A stretch of DNA of 64,000 bases, taken from assembly GCA_024529925.1 (NCBI GenBank), contig JAFEUB010000803.1, positions 360,001 to 424,000 on the forward strand, in the 5' to 3' direction. The notes under the pieces were generated by a model. It was given only the letters and a program-made list of their open reading frames with translations, did not search any database and was not told the origin of the DNA. Each line of letters begins with the position of its first letter. The stretch's first letter is position 1. Shown here piece after piece: positions 1 through 10,737 of this stretch. A program made the position numbers and the translations under genes. This DNA comes from Ophthalmolycus amberensis. Taxonomy: Eukaryota > Chordata > Actinopteri > Perciformes > Zoarcidae.

Positions 1-101
1 CAGTCTGAAAAGCCTGCAGGAAGTAGTTTACAGATGCTGTCGTGTGGTCGCATGTGAGATACGTTGCAATGGGAAGAGGTGATGGATTTCGCACAACCAA
101 T

Positions 102-520
102 TCATAGACATCGTACACTTCCTGCCTTATCGTTCCGAACTACACTCCCCGTTAGCATCATTACTCTCTGTAAGACTTCATTGTCTGTGCCATGTTGTTG
201 GTCAATCATTTTTTGAAGACTGGCGGGCTCATTGGAATCTGGTCTTTGGAGTTGTCTTTGCACCCAGGCAATATTCTTCAGAACACCTTTTGTTGGTGCT
301 TCTTCCCTGCATCCCAATTCCAATACCTTCTCGGGTATGGTTTGCATTGACTCCAAGAAGACACTTCATGGTAATTTAGTTTCAAGGAGTTGCCCAGTTG
401 ACTGACGTGAATCAGCACGTACAGGTCTCCTTTTCAAGTCCTTTGTACTGTGGGAAACATCACCACCTGTGAAAACCACTGCTGCCTTCAAGGTGCTTTC
501 ATCAATAACTGTAACATTGA
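102..520 (-). pseudogene. Unrecognised decayed coding stretch
   Basis: I do not recognise this sequence. On the minus strand two short frames (about 366-520 and 102-356) read like protein: mixed polar and charged composition, with a segment around residues 25-60 of the second frame rich in Q, R, D and N. They are separated by a stop at about 366. The stretch directly abuts a candidate LTR on its right. It could be an internal fragment of that retroelement or an exon of a multicopy gene. No domain or catalytic motif is visible. Confidence 0.25.
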
Positions 521-529
521 CATTAACAG

Positions 530-864
530 TGTCACAAACCGGGCCGAACGGCCATGACAAAAAAGGAAGACGCATTCAATGAAGCAGTTTATCAATTACT
601 TATTAGGCTTAAAGTAATATAAAAGACAAACAAACTAACGGTGTCATGTGAAGTCAGTCATTTCAGCAGTGTAAGTGAGTGGGTGCGTGTAAAGTGTATA
701 TGCAGTGTTGTATAGTGTAGAAACCAACCAAAATGGGAGTCTCAGGAAGGAGCAAGAGCCAACTGAGGATCCAGAGGGTTTTTATACTGGGTCCACTGGC
801 ACACAGGGCCAGTGTTGTTAATTGCCTCAGGTGTCCCCACTCTGCATGACGATCCTCTGCCACA
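530..864 (-). mobile_element. Candidate solo LTR
   Basis: Read on the minus strand, the segment begins TGTGGCAG and ends TTTGTGACA, so it has TG...CA ends. A TATA-like AGTATAAAAA lies about 100 bases in. No clear target-site duplication is visible (AACAG on the left, CCTGC on the right) and no second copy was found here, so the assignment rests on end structure and promoter-like content only. A fragment of a longer retroelement joined to the coding remnant on its left is the alternative. Confidence 0.4.
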
Positions 865-897
865 CCTGCAAGGAAAGCAGCCACACAGGCAGACTGA

Positions 898-1005
898 AGC
901 TATGTCCCAATTCAGGGTCTGCATCCTTCGGAGGACCCAGCCTTCGCGGTCTACATGGGCTGGGTCCTTTGAGGACCGGGTAGGCTAGATGATGCGGTCT
1001 ACGAA
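898..1005 (+). repeat. Harbinger-like terminal region
   Basis: The block starting AGCTATGTCCCAATTCAGGG, followed by repeated GGACC/GGTCC and CTTCG words, matches the style of terminal sequences flanking fish PIF/Harbinger elements. A Harbinger transposase start lies 100 bases downstream in the right orientation. The matching inverted end was not found in the window. Confidence 0.45.
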
Positions 1006-1105
1006 ATGAGACGGCCTTCGCCACAGAGGACTTCCTGTTTCCGTCACCAAACAAGAAGCCAGTTTTTCCTTTCCTATGCCCGTCGCCTTCCAAAAACGTT
1101 GGAAA

Positions 1106-1752
1106 ATGGAGCCAGACATGATGATGCTTCTGATGGTGGTAATTTACGAGATCATGGTGGAACAACTGATTTACCGCCGCCGACACCACCGAATTGTCTT
1201 TTTGAGGCTCAGAGAGGACCATTTTCAGGTAAATTTAAATTCCAATTAAATTTAAATTGGTATATCCATGTACTGCTATCTAAAAGTAATGTTAACTTCA
1301 GCTAGCTAACGTAGTTTGTATGGCTGTCATTACAACTTCTATAATTTCATATTTAAAATGGTTTTACTGTAATCCAAAAAAAATCATTCATACACATTTT
1401 TCAGCTGAAACAGGTTGGATGGACAGACAGATAACTAGATAGATATAATATGTAGATATAAGCCTATTCTACCTATGCTCCCCACATTTAATATAGTTAT
1501 TTATTTAACAGTTCTCCTTTTCCTCCTTTCCCTGAACCAGCCCAGACTCCTGTACTGCAGGATAAACCTGAGCGTGCCTGTCCTGGACAGGTTTTTTAAT
1601 GATGAGGACACAAGGCCTGATTTTAGGCTGAGCAGGGAGGCCCTGGCTGTGCTGCTGAACCTCCTCCACCAGGATCGGCGGCACGGATGGGGTGCCACTA
1701 TTGAGACCCTGGTCTTTCTATTCTGGCTGGCGTGTGGGGCCTCCTACACACT
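1106..1752 (+). pseudogene. PIF/Harbinger transposase (HARBI1-like), 5' fragment
   Basis: This is the N-terminal part of a HARBI1-like DDE nuclease of PIF/Harbinger transposons. A first exon, 1106-1228, encodes 41 residues starting MEPDMMM and rich in R/H, and ends at a CAG/GTAAAT donor. A second exon from about 1541 (after a CCAG acceptor) contains the diagnostic run NDEDTRPDFRLSREAL and then a segment ending in LACGASY. After that the frame runs into unrelated AT-rich repeat, so the helix-turn-helix remainder and all three catalytic acidic residues are absent. The family's usual length is about 350-400 residues; only about 110 remain. The protein cannot act as a nuclease. The family assignment rests on recognised motif wording and is fairly secure; the exact splice sites are inferred. 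Confidence 0.7.
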
Positions 1753-1789
1753 GAAAAAAATGATACTTTGGACCAACTTAAAAAAATTA

Positions 1790-2590
1790 CTCCAATTTGT
1801 TACATGTCAATTTATTAGTTTTTCTCAAATTATATTTTTGATTTGGATGAAACCTAAAATTTTTATGAAATACAAATCAAAATATGACTTTTGAAAAAGT
1901 CAAAAAGTTACATTTACACAAAGTAAAATTATTATTTATTATAAAGACCATACATCTCTTTTTGACTTTGGTACAACTTAATTTTTTAATTTGGAAAAAC
2001 CTAATATTTTTCATTAGATAAAGCAAAGTTTTTACTTTACACTAAAGTAATTAAAATACTCTAATTTGTTAAATGTAAATGTATTAGTTTTTCTCAAATT
2101 ATATTTATGATTTGGTTGAAACCTGACAATTTGATTAAAGACAAATCAAACTTACTTTTGAAAAAGACAAAAAATTACACTCACACAAAGTAAAATAATT
2201 AATTATAAAGACCATCAACCAATTTGTTTTACATTGATACAACTTAATTTTTTAATTTGGAAAAACCTAATATTTTTCATTAGATAAAGCAAAGTTTTTA
2301 CTTTACACTAAACTAATTAAAACACTCCAATTTGTTACAGGCAATTTTATTAATTTATCTTAAATTAAATTTCTGTTTTAGTACAAACTATCATTTTAAT
2401 TACACAATAATCACATATTTAATTTAGTCCAAAGTAAAACGGTTACTTAATGTAGATTAATATACATTTTCTTTTTTACAACCTCAAACTTTTACCATAA
2501 ACAAAGGCAAATTTGCTAGAATATAAAACATTTTGTTACAGTTAGTGTGTAATTTAGTTTACTTACCATAAGTAAAAACTAAATTCACTT
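1790..2590. repeat. AT-rich ~267-bp tandem repeat
   Basis: The landmark CTCCAATTTGTTAC (or a close variant) recurs at 1790, 2059 and 2325, giving periods of 269 and 266 bases. Long internal stretches agree between copies one and two, for example the run ending TAGATAAAGCAAAG. The third copy diverges after about 40 bases. It begins exactly where the Harbinger fragment stops. Confidence 0.7.
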
Positions 2591-3084
2591 CAAAAGATTC
2601 ACATAAATCTTAACATGAACAATATGGTTACATTTCTCCATTTAAACATGAGACAATGTAAAAGCCATTACTGTTTCTAACATTGTAAAAGTGGTTTGTT
2701 CATCCGTCATTTAAAATTTGAGACAATGTAATACACATGAAGAAATGTAAAAGGTATTTGTTAACTTTGATCAAATGACCAGAATGTGTGAATGTCACAA
2801 TATTTTGAACCATTACAAATGTAAGATCAAGAGACAGAGGAAAAATACAATTAAATTGCTGGGGTGCAATCTTTGAACAAGGGTTGGTCTTTTGTGCATA
2901 ACCCACTGTAACAAAAAGAAAACATTACCAGTGCTACTGAACTTTTCAGTGTACAGCATTAATCCAAAATGATGACCATTTTTTTTCAAACAAAGTCTGT
3001 TTCTCTCCTGGAGTGTATTTGAATACAAGCTATATAACAGAACAAAACATGCTGTATCCAAATGTCTTTTCATTGGTGCAATCG
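2591..3084. other. AT-rich DNA, nothing recognised
   Basis: No motif-bearing frame or repeat structure was recognised. It lies immediately 3' of the SAMD3-like pseudogene's last exon on the minus strand and may be its 3' flank. Confidence 0.4.
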
Positions 3085-3393
3085 TTAGAGTCTGAGACTC
3101 AGACTGCACACTCTGCTTGTCATCTTCTTTGGTTTTATCTCCATGATTATTTTTTGCAGAGCATCAAACGTGTATTTGAGCTCACTTGGATAGCTCAGGT
3201 TTAGAGCATAAATGAGCCCAAATAACATAGCACATGCATGCGCTACTGATGGCAAATCATGAAGGACTTCCACACCATTGATAACAATTCCAATGTCGTG
3301 TGGTGGCTGGAGGCGATCCTCCCCCTCCCTGATGACAAAAACTGCCATTTCGCACTTCTCAAGCTCCATTCCAGCTTCATCCTTCTGAACAAC
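3085..3393 (-). pseudogene. SAMD3/PB1-like protein, last exon
   Basis: This is the C-terminal exon of a fish multicopy protein family annotated as SAM-domain-3-like (PB1 at the N-terminus, a conserved uncharacterised C-terminal region). After a TATCAG acceptor the frame reads about 102 codons to TAA. It includes the family hallmark blocks MAVFVIRE and CAMLFGLIYALNLSYPSEL, the latter about 35 residues before the end. The exon itself is open and undamaged. Upstream exons at 4302-4394 and 4990-5140 join in phase 0. Molecular function is unknown; I infer nothing beyond family membership. Confidence 0.65.
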
Positions 3394-3773
3394 CTGATAA
3401 AAGACATGACACTTATTTTAAGTGATTCTGATGAAACCAGTTTCTGATGTACCAATATAAAAAAACTACACAATTCTTTAAATCAAATCTCAAACAAATC
3501 AATTGGCGCTCTAGTAATGCGAAAATGTAATAACTTGCTAAGTCCAGCAGATAAATAATGGCAGCTCCTCCAAATATTTTTATCATCGCAAAAATTTGAC
3601 AACACAAGTACAGCATTCACAGAAGTTATAAATAAAAGATATCCTCCAAAAAGTTATAACATCTGCAGTGACAAAAAAATAATCAAATAGGACAATACAG
3701 TAGTATAAATACTTAAATTAAGATTTCCTACAATGTTAAAAGATTGAAACTGCTTAGTGTTTTCTGTTTTATT

Positions 3774-3984
3774 TATTATACTATATTGATCCCGGAAGGG
3801 GAAATTTGTCTCTGCATTTGACCCATCCCTGTATATAGGGAGCAGTGGGCTGCCAATGACAGGCGCCCGGGGAGCCTTTAGGGGTTCAGTGTCTTGCTCA
3901 GGGACACTTCGACACATCCCAGTCAAGGATCGAACCGTTGACCCTGCGGTTACCAGACAACCCTCTTAACCCAGTGAGCCCCCC
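3774..3984 (-). repeat. tRNA-derived SINE
   Basis: Read on the minus strand it starts GGGGGGCTCACTGGGTTAAG, has a pol III B-box-like GGTTCGATCC, a middle part with GAGCAAGACACTGAACCCC, and a 3' part ACAAATTTCCCC that resembles the 3' tail of the LINE at 53.9 kb. This is a tRNA-like head with a LINE-like tail, as expected of a SINE mobilised by a partner LINE. It sits in an intron of the SAMD3-like pseudogene. Confidence 0.6.
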
Positions 3985-4301
3985 AATGTTTTTCATTAAT
4001 TTCACTGTGACACTTAACCTCAATGAAATATTTGGAAATAATATACATTTTATGTCCAGGCTAAATATTTAGCACTGTAATTAAAATATTTGAATATGGT
4101 CCAGAGACACTGTACAGGGTTTTACAACACAGATACCTTAGTAAACCACTGGGGGACAGAGAAGGCATATTAACATGCATGTACAATAAGCCTGAGTATT
4201 TGTATTCTTTCTATACTGAAGAACATGTATGACCTTGAAAGTTTAAATATTTAATGTTTTATCTTGTCTAAAGCTTATGTGATTCATGCAAAACTACTTA
4301 C
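3985..4301. other. Pseudogene intron, nothing recognised
   Basis: Intronic DNA between two exons of the SAMD3-like pseudogene on the minus strand. No further feature was recognised. Confidence 0.4.
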
Positions 4302-4394
4302 CAGATAGTCCTTGATAAGGTTGTCCCCATCTTCCCCAAGGTACACAACCAGGCACTTAAGCAGACACTCTCTTTGTAGATTCACCTCAAGGCT
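4302..4394 (-). pseudogene. SAMD3/PB1-like protein, internal exon
   Basis: A 93-base exon on the minus strand between a CACCTAG acceptor and a CTG/GTAAGT donor. It reads 31 codons in phase 0 (SLEVNLQRECLLKC... to ...LIKDYL), which matches the order expected just before the family's last exon. No lesion is visible in this exon. Confidence 0.6.
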
Positions 4395-4989
4395 CTAGGT
4401 GAGAGCACAAACACACACAAAATTATTATCAAAATGATGCTGTCCAATTTTGCTAATTTACTGTAGATGCAAACACTACACAATGCAATAATGGGCACTT
4501 GGAGTTACAGTAATAGGGATGTAGGGCTGTCGCGGTTAAGGAATTTTCCCTGATAATTGACTCAATCGTGCAAAATGCAGAATTATTATTATTTTTTGTT
4601 TCAAGTTACTTAGTTTATCCTGATTTAAGTGCTATGTAAATAAGCTATTTTGTAAGGCTAGTATTAGGTATATTGTTGGCTTTTAAATGACAAAGATGAC
4701 AGTTTTAATAGTAATTAAATACTTAATTATTGTTAAATGCACAACACAGAAGGGAAATGAGATGCAGACTTTAATTTTTTTCAACTCTCGCTAATGACAA
4801 AAAATGTCCCGCACTCACTTGACATTCGGTTGGATGGTCAATAGCAATATTTCACTTTTTGCAAGGCCCCAATGTACACATGCTTTGAGCAAACCATTTT
4901 AAAGACCTTTGAAACTAAAAAGATTAACGTAGTACATCTGTCAATAGGTAATCTCTGACTCCAAAGTCGTAAGCAAAGCAAGTACATAC
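4395..4989. other. Pseudogene intron
   Basis: Intronic DNA between two recognised exons. A word near 4520 (TAGGGCTGTCGCGGTTAAGG) resembles a hAT-type MITE end, but no partner end was found. Confidence 0.35.
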
Positions 4990-5140
4990 GTGATCAAGAA
5001 CTTTCAGTATATTCCGGATTTTCTCTCCGATAACTCCTTTTTTTGATGATCTCCATCAGCCTGCCGTAGTGCTTGTCCAAGGAAGCGAGGAACCGCGGTT
5101 GAAGTGGCACAGTTGTAATTCTTGTAAATTCAGCATTGAT
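4990..5140 (-). pseudogene. SAMD3/PB1-like protein, internal exon with frameshift
   Basis: Minus-strand exon between an acceptor ending TTTTAAAAG and a GATCAC/GTATGT donor. It starts INAEFTRITTVPLQPRFLASL, a wording typical of the family. After ATGGAGATCATC an A7 run puts the remainder out of frame; the downstream part continues sensibly in the next frame up to LKVLDH and then joins the next exon in phase 0. The lesion is therefore a one-base homopolymer length difference, either a true pseudogene mutation or a sequencing error. Confidence 0.6.
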
Positions 5141-5240
5141 CTTTTAAAAAAGGACATGCAAATGTTATAAAACATTACATGTTGCATTGCAGATGTGATT
5201 TTTAGTAGGTTTGTTGTGATAGGAGAAAATATCGTTTACT

Positions 5241-6230
5241 TTACAAGCCACGACTTATTGCCACACAACTGCCACACAACTGCTGGACAATGTTTTCCCC
5301 CAGATTCTTCTGAAGTTCTTCCACTGGTTGTCTCCCCGTGTAAACTATACCATCTATTGCATAGGGGATGCGTGCATCACAAACCCAGAAGACCTTTAGG
5401 CCGTACTTGGCGGGCTTGCTTGGCATGTACTGTAGAAACTTGCACCTACCCCTGAATGGCACAAGCTGTTCGTCCACAGTGACACAATCACTGGGGATGA
5501 ATCACTGTCTGCAGTTGACCAGGAACAGGTCCCATACATAGCGGAAGGCTGCCATATGGTCTGTTTCCAGTCGGAAGGCTCTGGTCCTCTTATCATCGAA
5601 GCGCAAGGTACGGCAAATGTCTTCAAATCTTCCAATAGCCATAGTGGCCTTGTACATGGGATTATGTAGAGGACTCCCAAATAGCTCACGGACTGATACA
5701 TCCCAGTTCTTCTCACTTCCTGCAAGCAGGGTCAATCCAATAAAGGCCATGAATTCATCTTTGGTGACATTTTTCCATTCTTTTCCTCTAGCTGTTGCTA
5801 CTCTCCGTCCTTCCAAGTTTGTGCACTTCATCACCTCTTGTATTATATCATCAGTGATAAAGAGCTCCCATGCATCTTTTGGTGAGACAGTGGTGCTAAG
5901 CCCTTGTGCAGGCCCTGACCGACTTCTGAGGATATTGTTGCTCTTTGTTCTGCCCTGGGTGGGAGGTAACTCGCTCCAGTAAGAGCCCTTCCGACTCATT
6001 CTGTTGGACATGATTTGGACACTTTCTTCTTCAGAGGACACAGAAGAGGAATATTCTGAGTCAGATTGATCCTGTTCAGTTGGATTTCCAGGTGGATGAC
6101 TGCCACTGCCACCTAGACAATAGTCTGGGTCCTCATCATCAGAAATTTCAGACTCTGAGTCCAACCCCGTTACTGCCTCTCCATCATCCAGCATCTGTAG
6201 GACCATTTCAGCTGTGTATCTAGCAGCCAT
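5241..6230 (-). pseudogene. piggyBac transposase (PGBD-like), 3'-truncated
   Basis: This is a DDD transposase of the piggyBac family, which cuts and pastes at TTAA. The likely start is the ATG at 6230 (MAARYTAEMVLQ). Residues about 20-80 are acidic and Ser-rich with several DSE/SDDED runs, as is usual for the family's N-terminus. The DDE_Tnp_1_7 domain follows (KDAWELFITDDIIQEV, then TKDEFMAFIGL). Near 5490 the frame shifts; in the new frame VDEQLVPFRGRC carries the first catalytic Asp and VFWVCDA the second. The protein ends after NLGENIVQQLC, so the third Asp and the Cys-rich C-terminus are lost. It cannot be functional. Length left is about 330 residues against roughly 550-600. Confidence 0.75.
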
Positions 6231-6295
6231 GACACCTTGGATGAGGAAACATAAGAGTAATGTTTTCAATCGATCAATATGTAGCTATATGAATA

Positions 6296-6560
6296 AATAC
6301 ACACACACACACACACACACTACATATTGTAATGTTAGCTAACTTAGTTAGCTAGCTAGTGTTAGCTAGTTATAAAGTAGGCTAATTTGTTGATAAATAA
6401 TAATAACATACTCTTTCACACAACAATCATGAATGACACGCGCACACACAATACATATCGTAATGTTAGCTATCTTAGTTAGCTAGTTAGTGTTAGCTAG
6501 TTATAAAGTAGGCTAATTTGTTAATAAATAATAATAACAGTCATGAAAGACACACACACA
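6296..6560. repeat. Tandem duplication with CA tract
   Basis: A CA tract at about 6299-6320 is followed by TACATATTGTAATGTTAGCT, and a near-identical ~90-base block recurs 131 bases later from 6452. The shared block is full of TTAGCTAA/GCTAGC palindromic words. A third, partial CA tract starts near 6550. The whole lies inside the truncated piggyBac, upstream of its transposase. Confidence 0.6.
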
Positions 6561-6967
6561 ATATTATATGAAGATAATACTTACACGTATCAGCTCTTGC
6601 TGTGTAAAATAATCTTCCTGAGGGGTGACACTTCTGATATAGTCTGTGTGGTCCACAGTTAATTTATTCCTGACAGCCACAGTTGATAAGAATCAAAGGT
6701 TCCCATTGGATTCCATAGAAAATGCATGCGGGTCATTTTTGACCCACTTATGGAAGCTTGGGGTAGTAATACAAAAACTACAATTTCTTAAAATGTATAA
6801 AAGGTAAGTTAAAAATGTAAATGGAATTATATCAAAAACATGTTTTTTGAGGAATACCTGGAATATGAAATGATAACAATTTTTCATTACGAAGATATTT
6901 CAAGAAAACAACCTCACCGGGTCATTTTTGACCCACTTATGCATCTAAGGGTTAAAAAGTCACATAC

Positions 6968-7286
6968 CTCATCCACTGAGAACAATGCAGGCCATCTCTC
7001 GTTCAACTCTTCCACTCCCAATTCCTTTTCCACAATTTCCCGTCTTCGCACTAAAAGTCTTGTCCATTTTGGACTTTATCACTGCACGATTGTTTTGCTT
7101 CTTCACCTCACTTAAAAGTGACAGTCTCATTTTCCAATTTGTCTGAGGTCTCTCCAGTAGGAATGTCAGGAATGTGGTTGGCCTCTCCCCTCTTAGGTTT
7201 CTTTACATTTTTTGCTGGTGTTACCGGCACCAGACCTAGGGGAAATCTGGACCGGCAGCAAAGGTTACACAGGCTAGGAAGCACTG
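6968..7286 (-). pseudogene. SAMD3/PB1-like protein, large exon, 3' part
   Basis: Continuation of the large exon after the gypsy insertion, ending at a GATGAG/GTATGT donor (6968). It contains KNVKKPKRGEANHIPD and then LSEVKKQNNRAV and WPALFSVDE, all wording I associate with this family's middle region. Two frame changes are needed, after KLENE and near FSA, so the exon is broken. Bridging across the insertion keeps the frame: the codons at 10,898 and beyond join these without a stop, which shows the exon was continuous before insertion. Confidence 0.6.
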
Positions 7287-7849
7287 TGTAGCCAACTGAT
7301 CTCACTGTGGATTAATACAGAGAGAGGACAACCATTAGCGTCATGCTCAGGCCAGAGCTGGTTTTATTCTGAGCTGCATTGCAGATCATAACATTTCACA
7401 ATTTACATCAACATGGTGTGAACAAATTCACCTGAATTCAAATATATTCCACATCCAGTTCTACTAACATTTAACAGCTACGGTGTAACACTGAAGTTCA
7501 CGGACAGAACTAGCTAGATAGCATTACAACGTTCGTCAGAACAACTAGCTACAAAATATAGCTAACTACATTTATCACACATCTCCAATCATGTTACAAT
7601 ATTACAAAACATTTAACTGCATTTGCATTCGATCATAACTCAAGTTACGGCCAGAAAACTGCGCATGAGCGGAGCCTGAAGCTACGTTCTCTCTAATGGA
7701 TCCACAGCAGCACCATCTACTGACGTGATCATGTATTACCTCGATATACAGTCTGAAGAGTGTTAGAATAGTTCAATACTTAACAAAAAGTGTGGGGGGT
7801 CTGTTTTAATAAAAACTAACATGTAGCATTTAATTTCCAACCTGCTACA
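7287..7849 (-). repeat. Gypsy 3' LTR
   Basis: A 563-base LTR with TG...CA ends. Its inner edge is marked by the polypurine tract on the minus strand. Segments of about 95 and 60 bases recur in the remnant at 10735-10894. Confidence 0.75.
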
Positions 7850-8185
7850 CTCTCCCCTGCTTCAAGAGATGTCTCCGGACATCTGAAACCAAACTATCAC
7901 AAGTAATGTTTAGGTCAAGAGTCTACAAAGTCTAACAGTCAGAGTACAGTCTTTTGTATTTCAAAACTGAATGTCTTTTCTGTCACTGTGTACGTGGTTA
8001 CAGGTTCAACATATCCATACTGGTGTAGGGTAGTAACAGGATTCAGGAACAGCTGGGTAAAATGGCATGGGATAGGGGACACAGGCAAACATAACATTTG
8101 CTCCTAACTTCCAGGGCTGAAATGAAGGTTGTCTGAGTTGGTTATAGGTGAGCATTTCTGTAGGTTTCATTGCTCGAGTTGACCT

Positions 8186-9679
8186 TCACACAGGTGGCGC
8201 TTCCTCATCAAATAGCCCTGTGGCAGGCTCACTATTGTCTGTCTGCTCTTCTGAATCTGCATCGTCCATAGTGTCCTTCCTTGCTGGTTCATGCGGTAGG
8301 TCCTCAGCTGGTGGTGTAGCAGCCGGTACCGGCAGCTGCACTGAATCTTGCGCCGCAAATGGCTCAGGTTCAGGTGGCTGCTGTATTTGAGTTGTCTCTG
8401 TCGCTTGTCTCATTGGCTGGAACTCTGAGGCTACAGCACTGAGTTCACTGGGAGGTTTAGCTTCAGGCCTTGGGGGTCTGACTCTTTCTTTCATACACAG
8501 GTATGGTCCTGAGGCAATATGTGTATTGTTCCTCATCATCAGAATGTTCAGACTCCTGCTCCACTGTGTCACTGTTCTTTATCTGATTATCTCTCTGTTT
8601 TTGTTTTTTCTTGGGTGCACGTGGTCTCTGCTCATCATGTTCCAAGGGCAAGTCATTTACAGGGAGCAGCAGGTTACGATGCAGGACACGGAGGGTTTGA
8701 TCTCCAGTTTCTGGCCGAACTCTGTACACGGGTCCATCTCCAATCTTTTCCATCACGTGATGAATTCTCTTTTCCCAATAAGCACGAAGTTTGCCTGGCC
8801 CACCCCTCTCTGACAGGTTTCTGACAAACACCCGATCTCCAGGCTGCAATACCATGCCGATCATAGTATTTCTTCCCCTTAGCAGAGCACTTCCCACTGT
8901 TATCTGAGGCAATCTTGTATGCCTCCTGCATGCGAGAAGCCCATTTCTGCGCATACTCTTGTCTGGACGTTGGCGCTTGTTGAGGTTTCAGGTCAAAGAG
9001 CAAATCAACAGGCAAACGTGGGGCTCTTCCATACAGGAGAAAGAACGGTGAATAGCCTGTTCCCTCATGTCTCGTACAGTTGTACGCGTGTACTATGTGG
9101 GGTAAGTGATCCTTCCACTCTGCCTTTTTCTCCTCTTGCAGAGTGCGGAGCATCTGTAGAAGTGTCCTGTTCAGACGCTTAACGGGATTTCCCTGCTGGG
9201 TGATAGGGGGTGGTTTGAGAGTGGGCGATTCCTGCAAGCTGCTGGAGTCTCTGGAAAAGACTATTCTCAAACTCCCGGCCCTGATCATGATGTAGCTTTT
9301 CAGGGTACCCGAAGCGTGGAATAAAGTCATAGAAGATTTTCTCAGCTGCTGTTCTGCCTGACTTGTTCTTGGTCGGGTAGGCTTGTGCAAAGCGAGTGAA
9401 GTGATCTATCAGGACTAAAATGTACTCATAGCCACCTTTACTTCGTTCAAGATGGAGATAGTCAATGGAGATGAGCTCAAAGGGGGCACTGGTTGTTATT
9501 GAACCCATGGGTGCTCTCTCTGGAATGATTGGCCACTTTTGTTTAACACACTGGCACTGACGAATAACGTAGTCTTCAATTTCACGTTGCATGAAGGGCC
9601 AATAAAATCTCTCTCTCGCCAGGTGGATGACTTTGTCTGCGCCGACATGCCCCATATCATCATGCAGGTGTTTTAGCAC
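8186..9679 (-). pseudogene. Gypsy integrase and pol C-terminal tail
   Basis: The frame from 9679 holds the integrase zinc-binding region (HDDMGHVG, then [10 protein letters not shown]) and the catalytic core: ISIDYLHLE carries the first Asp and [13 protein letters not shown] the second. A frame change near 9190 follows; the next frame resumes at [10 protein letters not shown], where the third catalytic Glu of the family appears to be Lys. The core continues through [20 protein letters not shown] third frame (about 8890-8460) contains [21 protein letters not shown] and YRVRPE, the C-terminal region, and then an acidic Pro/Glu-rich tail to 8186. Three frames plus the E-to-K change make this a pseudogene. 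In retrotransposition this region would insert the cDNA. Confidence 0.75.
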
Positions 9680-9710
9680 CGTCGACTTCAGATTACTGGG
9701 GAGGACCTAA

Positions 9711-10737
9711 CTATTTTCGTTGTCCTGTCTGCCTGTACAGTATTCCCTTGTCAAGTGTGAGTCTGTTCCATTCATGTACGATTCTGCGTGTCTCTCGTCC
9801 CATTTGTCTCTTGTCTTTATCATTAGGATTCCATCCTCCTTTTTTTAGGTTTATCACCTCACAGATGGGAGCATCCTCCTTCTGAGCCGCTGTAACACTT
9901 TCTGGAGTGATAACCGGAATGCCTTCACAAAGTGTGTCATCTGCATCATGATGCAGCTGTAGTGCAGCCACCCATGGCACATCACTGTCCCTCATAGCTT
10001 TGTCCCCCTGCCAGATGGCAGAGACAACATCTGGGGGCATTGTTTCTGTGTACTCTTTTAGGTGGGTGCGAAGTGGTACTGGATATCGTGACAGGGTGTC
10101 AGCATCTGCATTTAACTTGCCTGGGCGATATCTGATGGTGAAATGGAAGTCTGCTAACTCACCCACCCAACGCTGTCCAACTGCATTCAACTTGGCCGTA
10201 CTCAAAACATAAGTAAGGGGGTTATTATCCGTGTACACGCTGAAAGTGGTTGCATAATAGAGGTAATCTCTAAATTTATCGCAGATTGCCCACTTTAAGG
10301 CCAGGAACTCCAGCTTGCCAGAATGGAGATGGTAGTTCTTCTCACATTTTTTTGGGCGTAACTTAATACCGTGTTCTCGAAGGCGGCCAAGAACCTGCCT
10401 CAGGTCGTCAACGTGGTCATGAAAGGTATTGGAGAAGCAGAGCATGTCATCTAAATATGGAGAGCAGCAATCATCCCTTAGACCATCAAGGACTCCCTCC
10501 ATGCATCTTTGAAATGCTGCTGGAGCATTGGTAAGGCCAAAGGGAAGTCGAATCCACTCATACAGCCCCCAAGGCGTGCTAAATGCAGTCAGGTGTCTGG
10601 AACTCTCATCGACAAAGCCCTGGTGGTAAGCACTGCCTTGATCGAGTATTGAGAACCACGAGTATGCCCCGAGATTATCCAGCAAGTCCTGGATGCGTGG
10701 AAGAGGGTGACGGTCAGGGACAGTTTTGCGGTTCAAA
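9711..10737 (-). pseudogene. Gypsy reverse transcriptase-RNase H, internally deleted
   Basis: An open frame of about 340 residues. It starts inside LTR sequence and switches at about 10,735 into reverse transcriptase at [15 protein letters not shown], so everything upstream of the RT palm is lost. The catalytic box is [11 protein letters not shown]. After LRPKKCE the sequence jumps to [12 protein letters not shown], which is already RNase H, so the connection domain has been removed. RNase H follows with [10 protein letters not shown] and [11 protein letters not shown] linker with many charged residues leads toward integrase. Because both deletions keep the frame, the frame stays open despite the loss of function. 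Confidence 0.75.

Larger units (their letters stand above)
5241..6951 (-). mobile_element. Truncated piggyBac transposon
   Basis: The right end (plus strand) is a piggyBac terminus: on the minus strand it reads CCCTTAGATGCATAAGTGGG and is immediately preceded by the target TTAA (6952-6955). A second copy of the TGGGTCAAAAATGACCC word lies internally near 6728-6745, a subterminal repeat as in other piggyBacs. The left end is missing: the transposase stops abruptly near 5250 and SAMD3-like sequence follows within about 100 bases. The element sits in the intron between the 6968 and 5140 exon boundaries of the SAMD3-like pseudogene, on the same strand. Confidence 0.75.

Noticed and set aside
827..1222. 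131-codon minus-strand frame over the Harbinger start
   Set aside because: It is the reverse-strand shadow of terminal repeat and exon 1; no motif, and it crosses the LTR and Harbinger boundary.
5195..5455. Plus-strand frame of 86 codons over the piggyBac end
   Set aside because: Opposite-strand shadow of the transposase.
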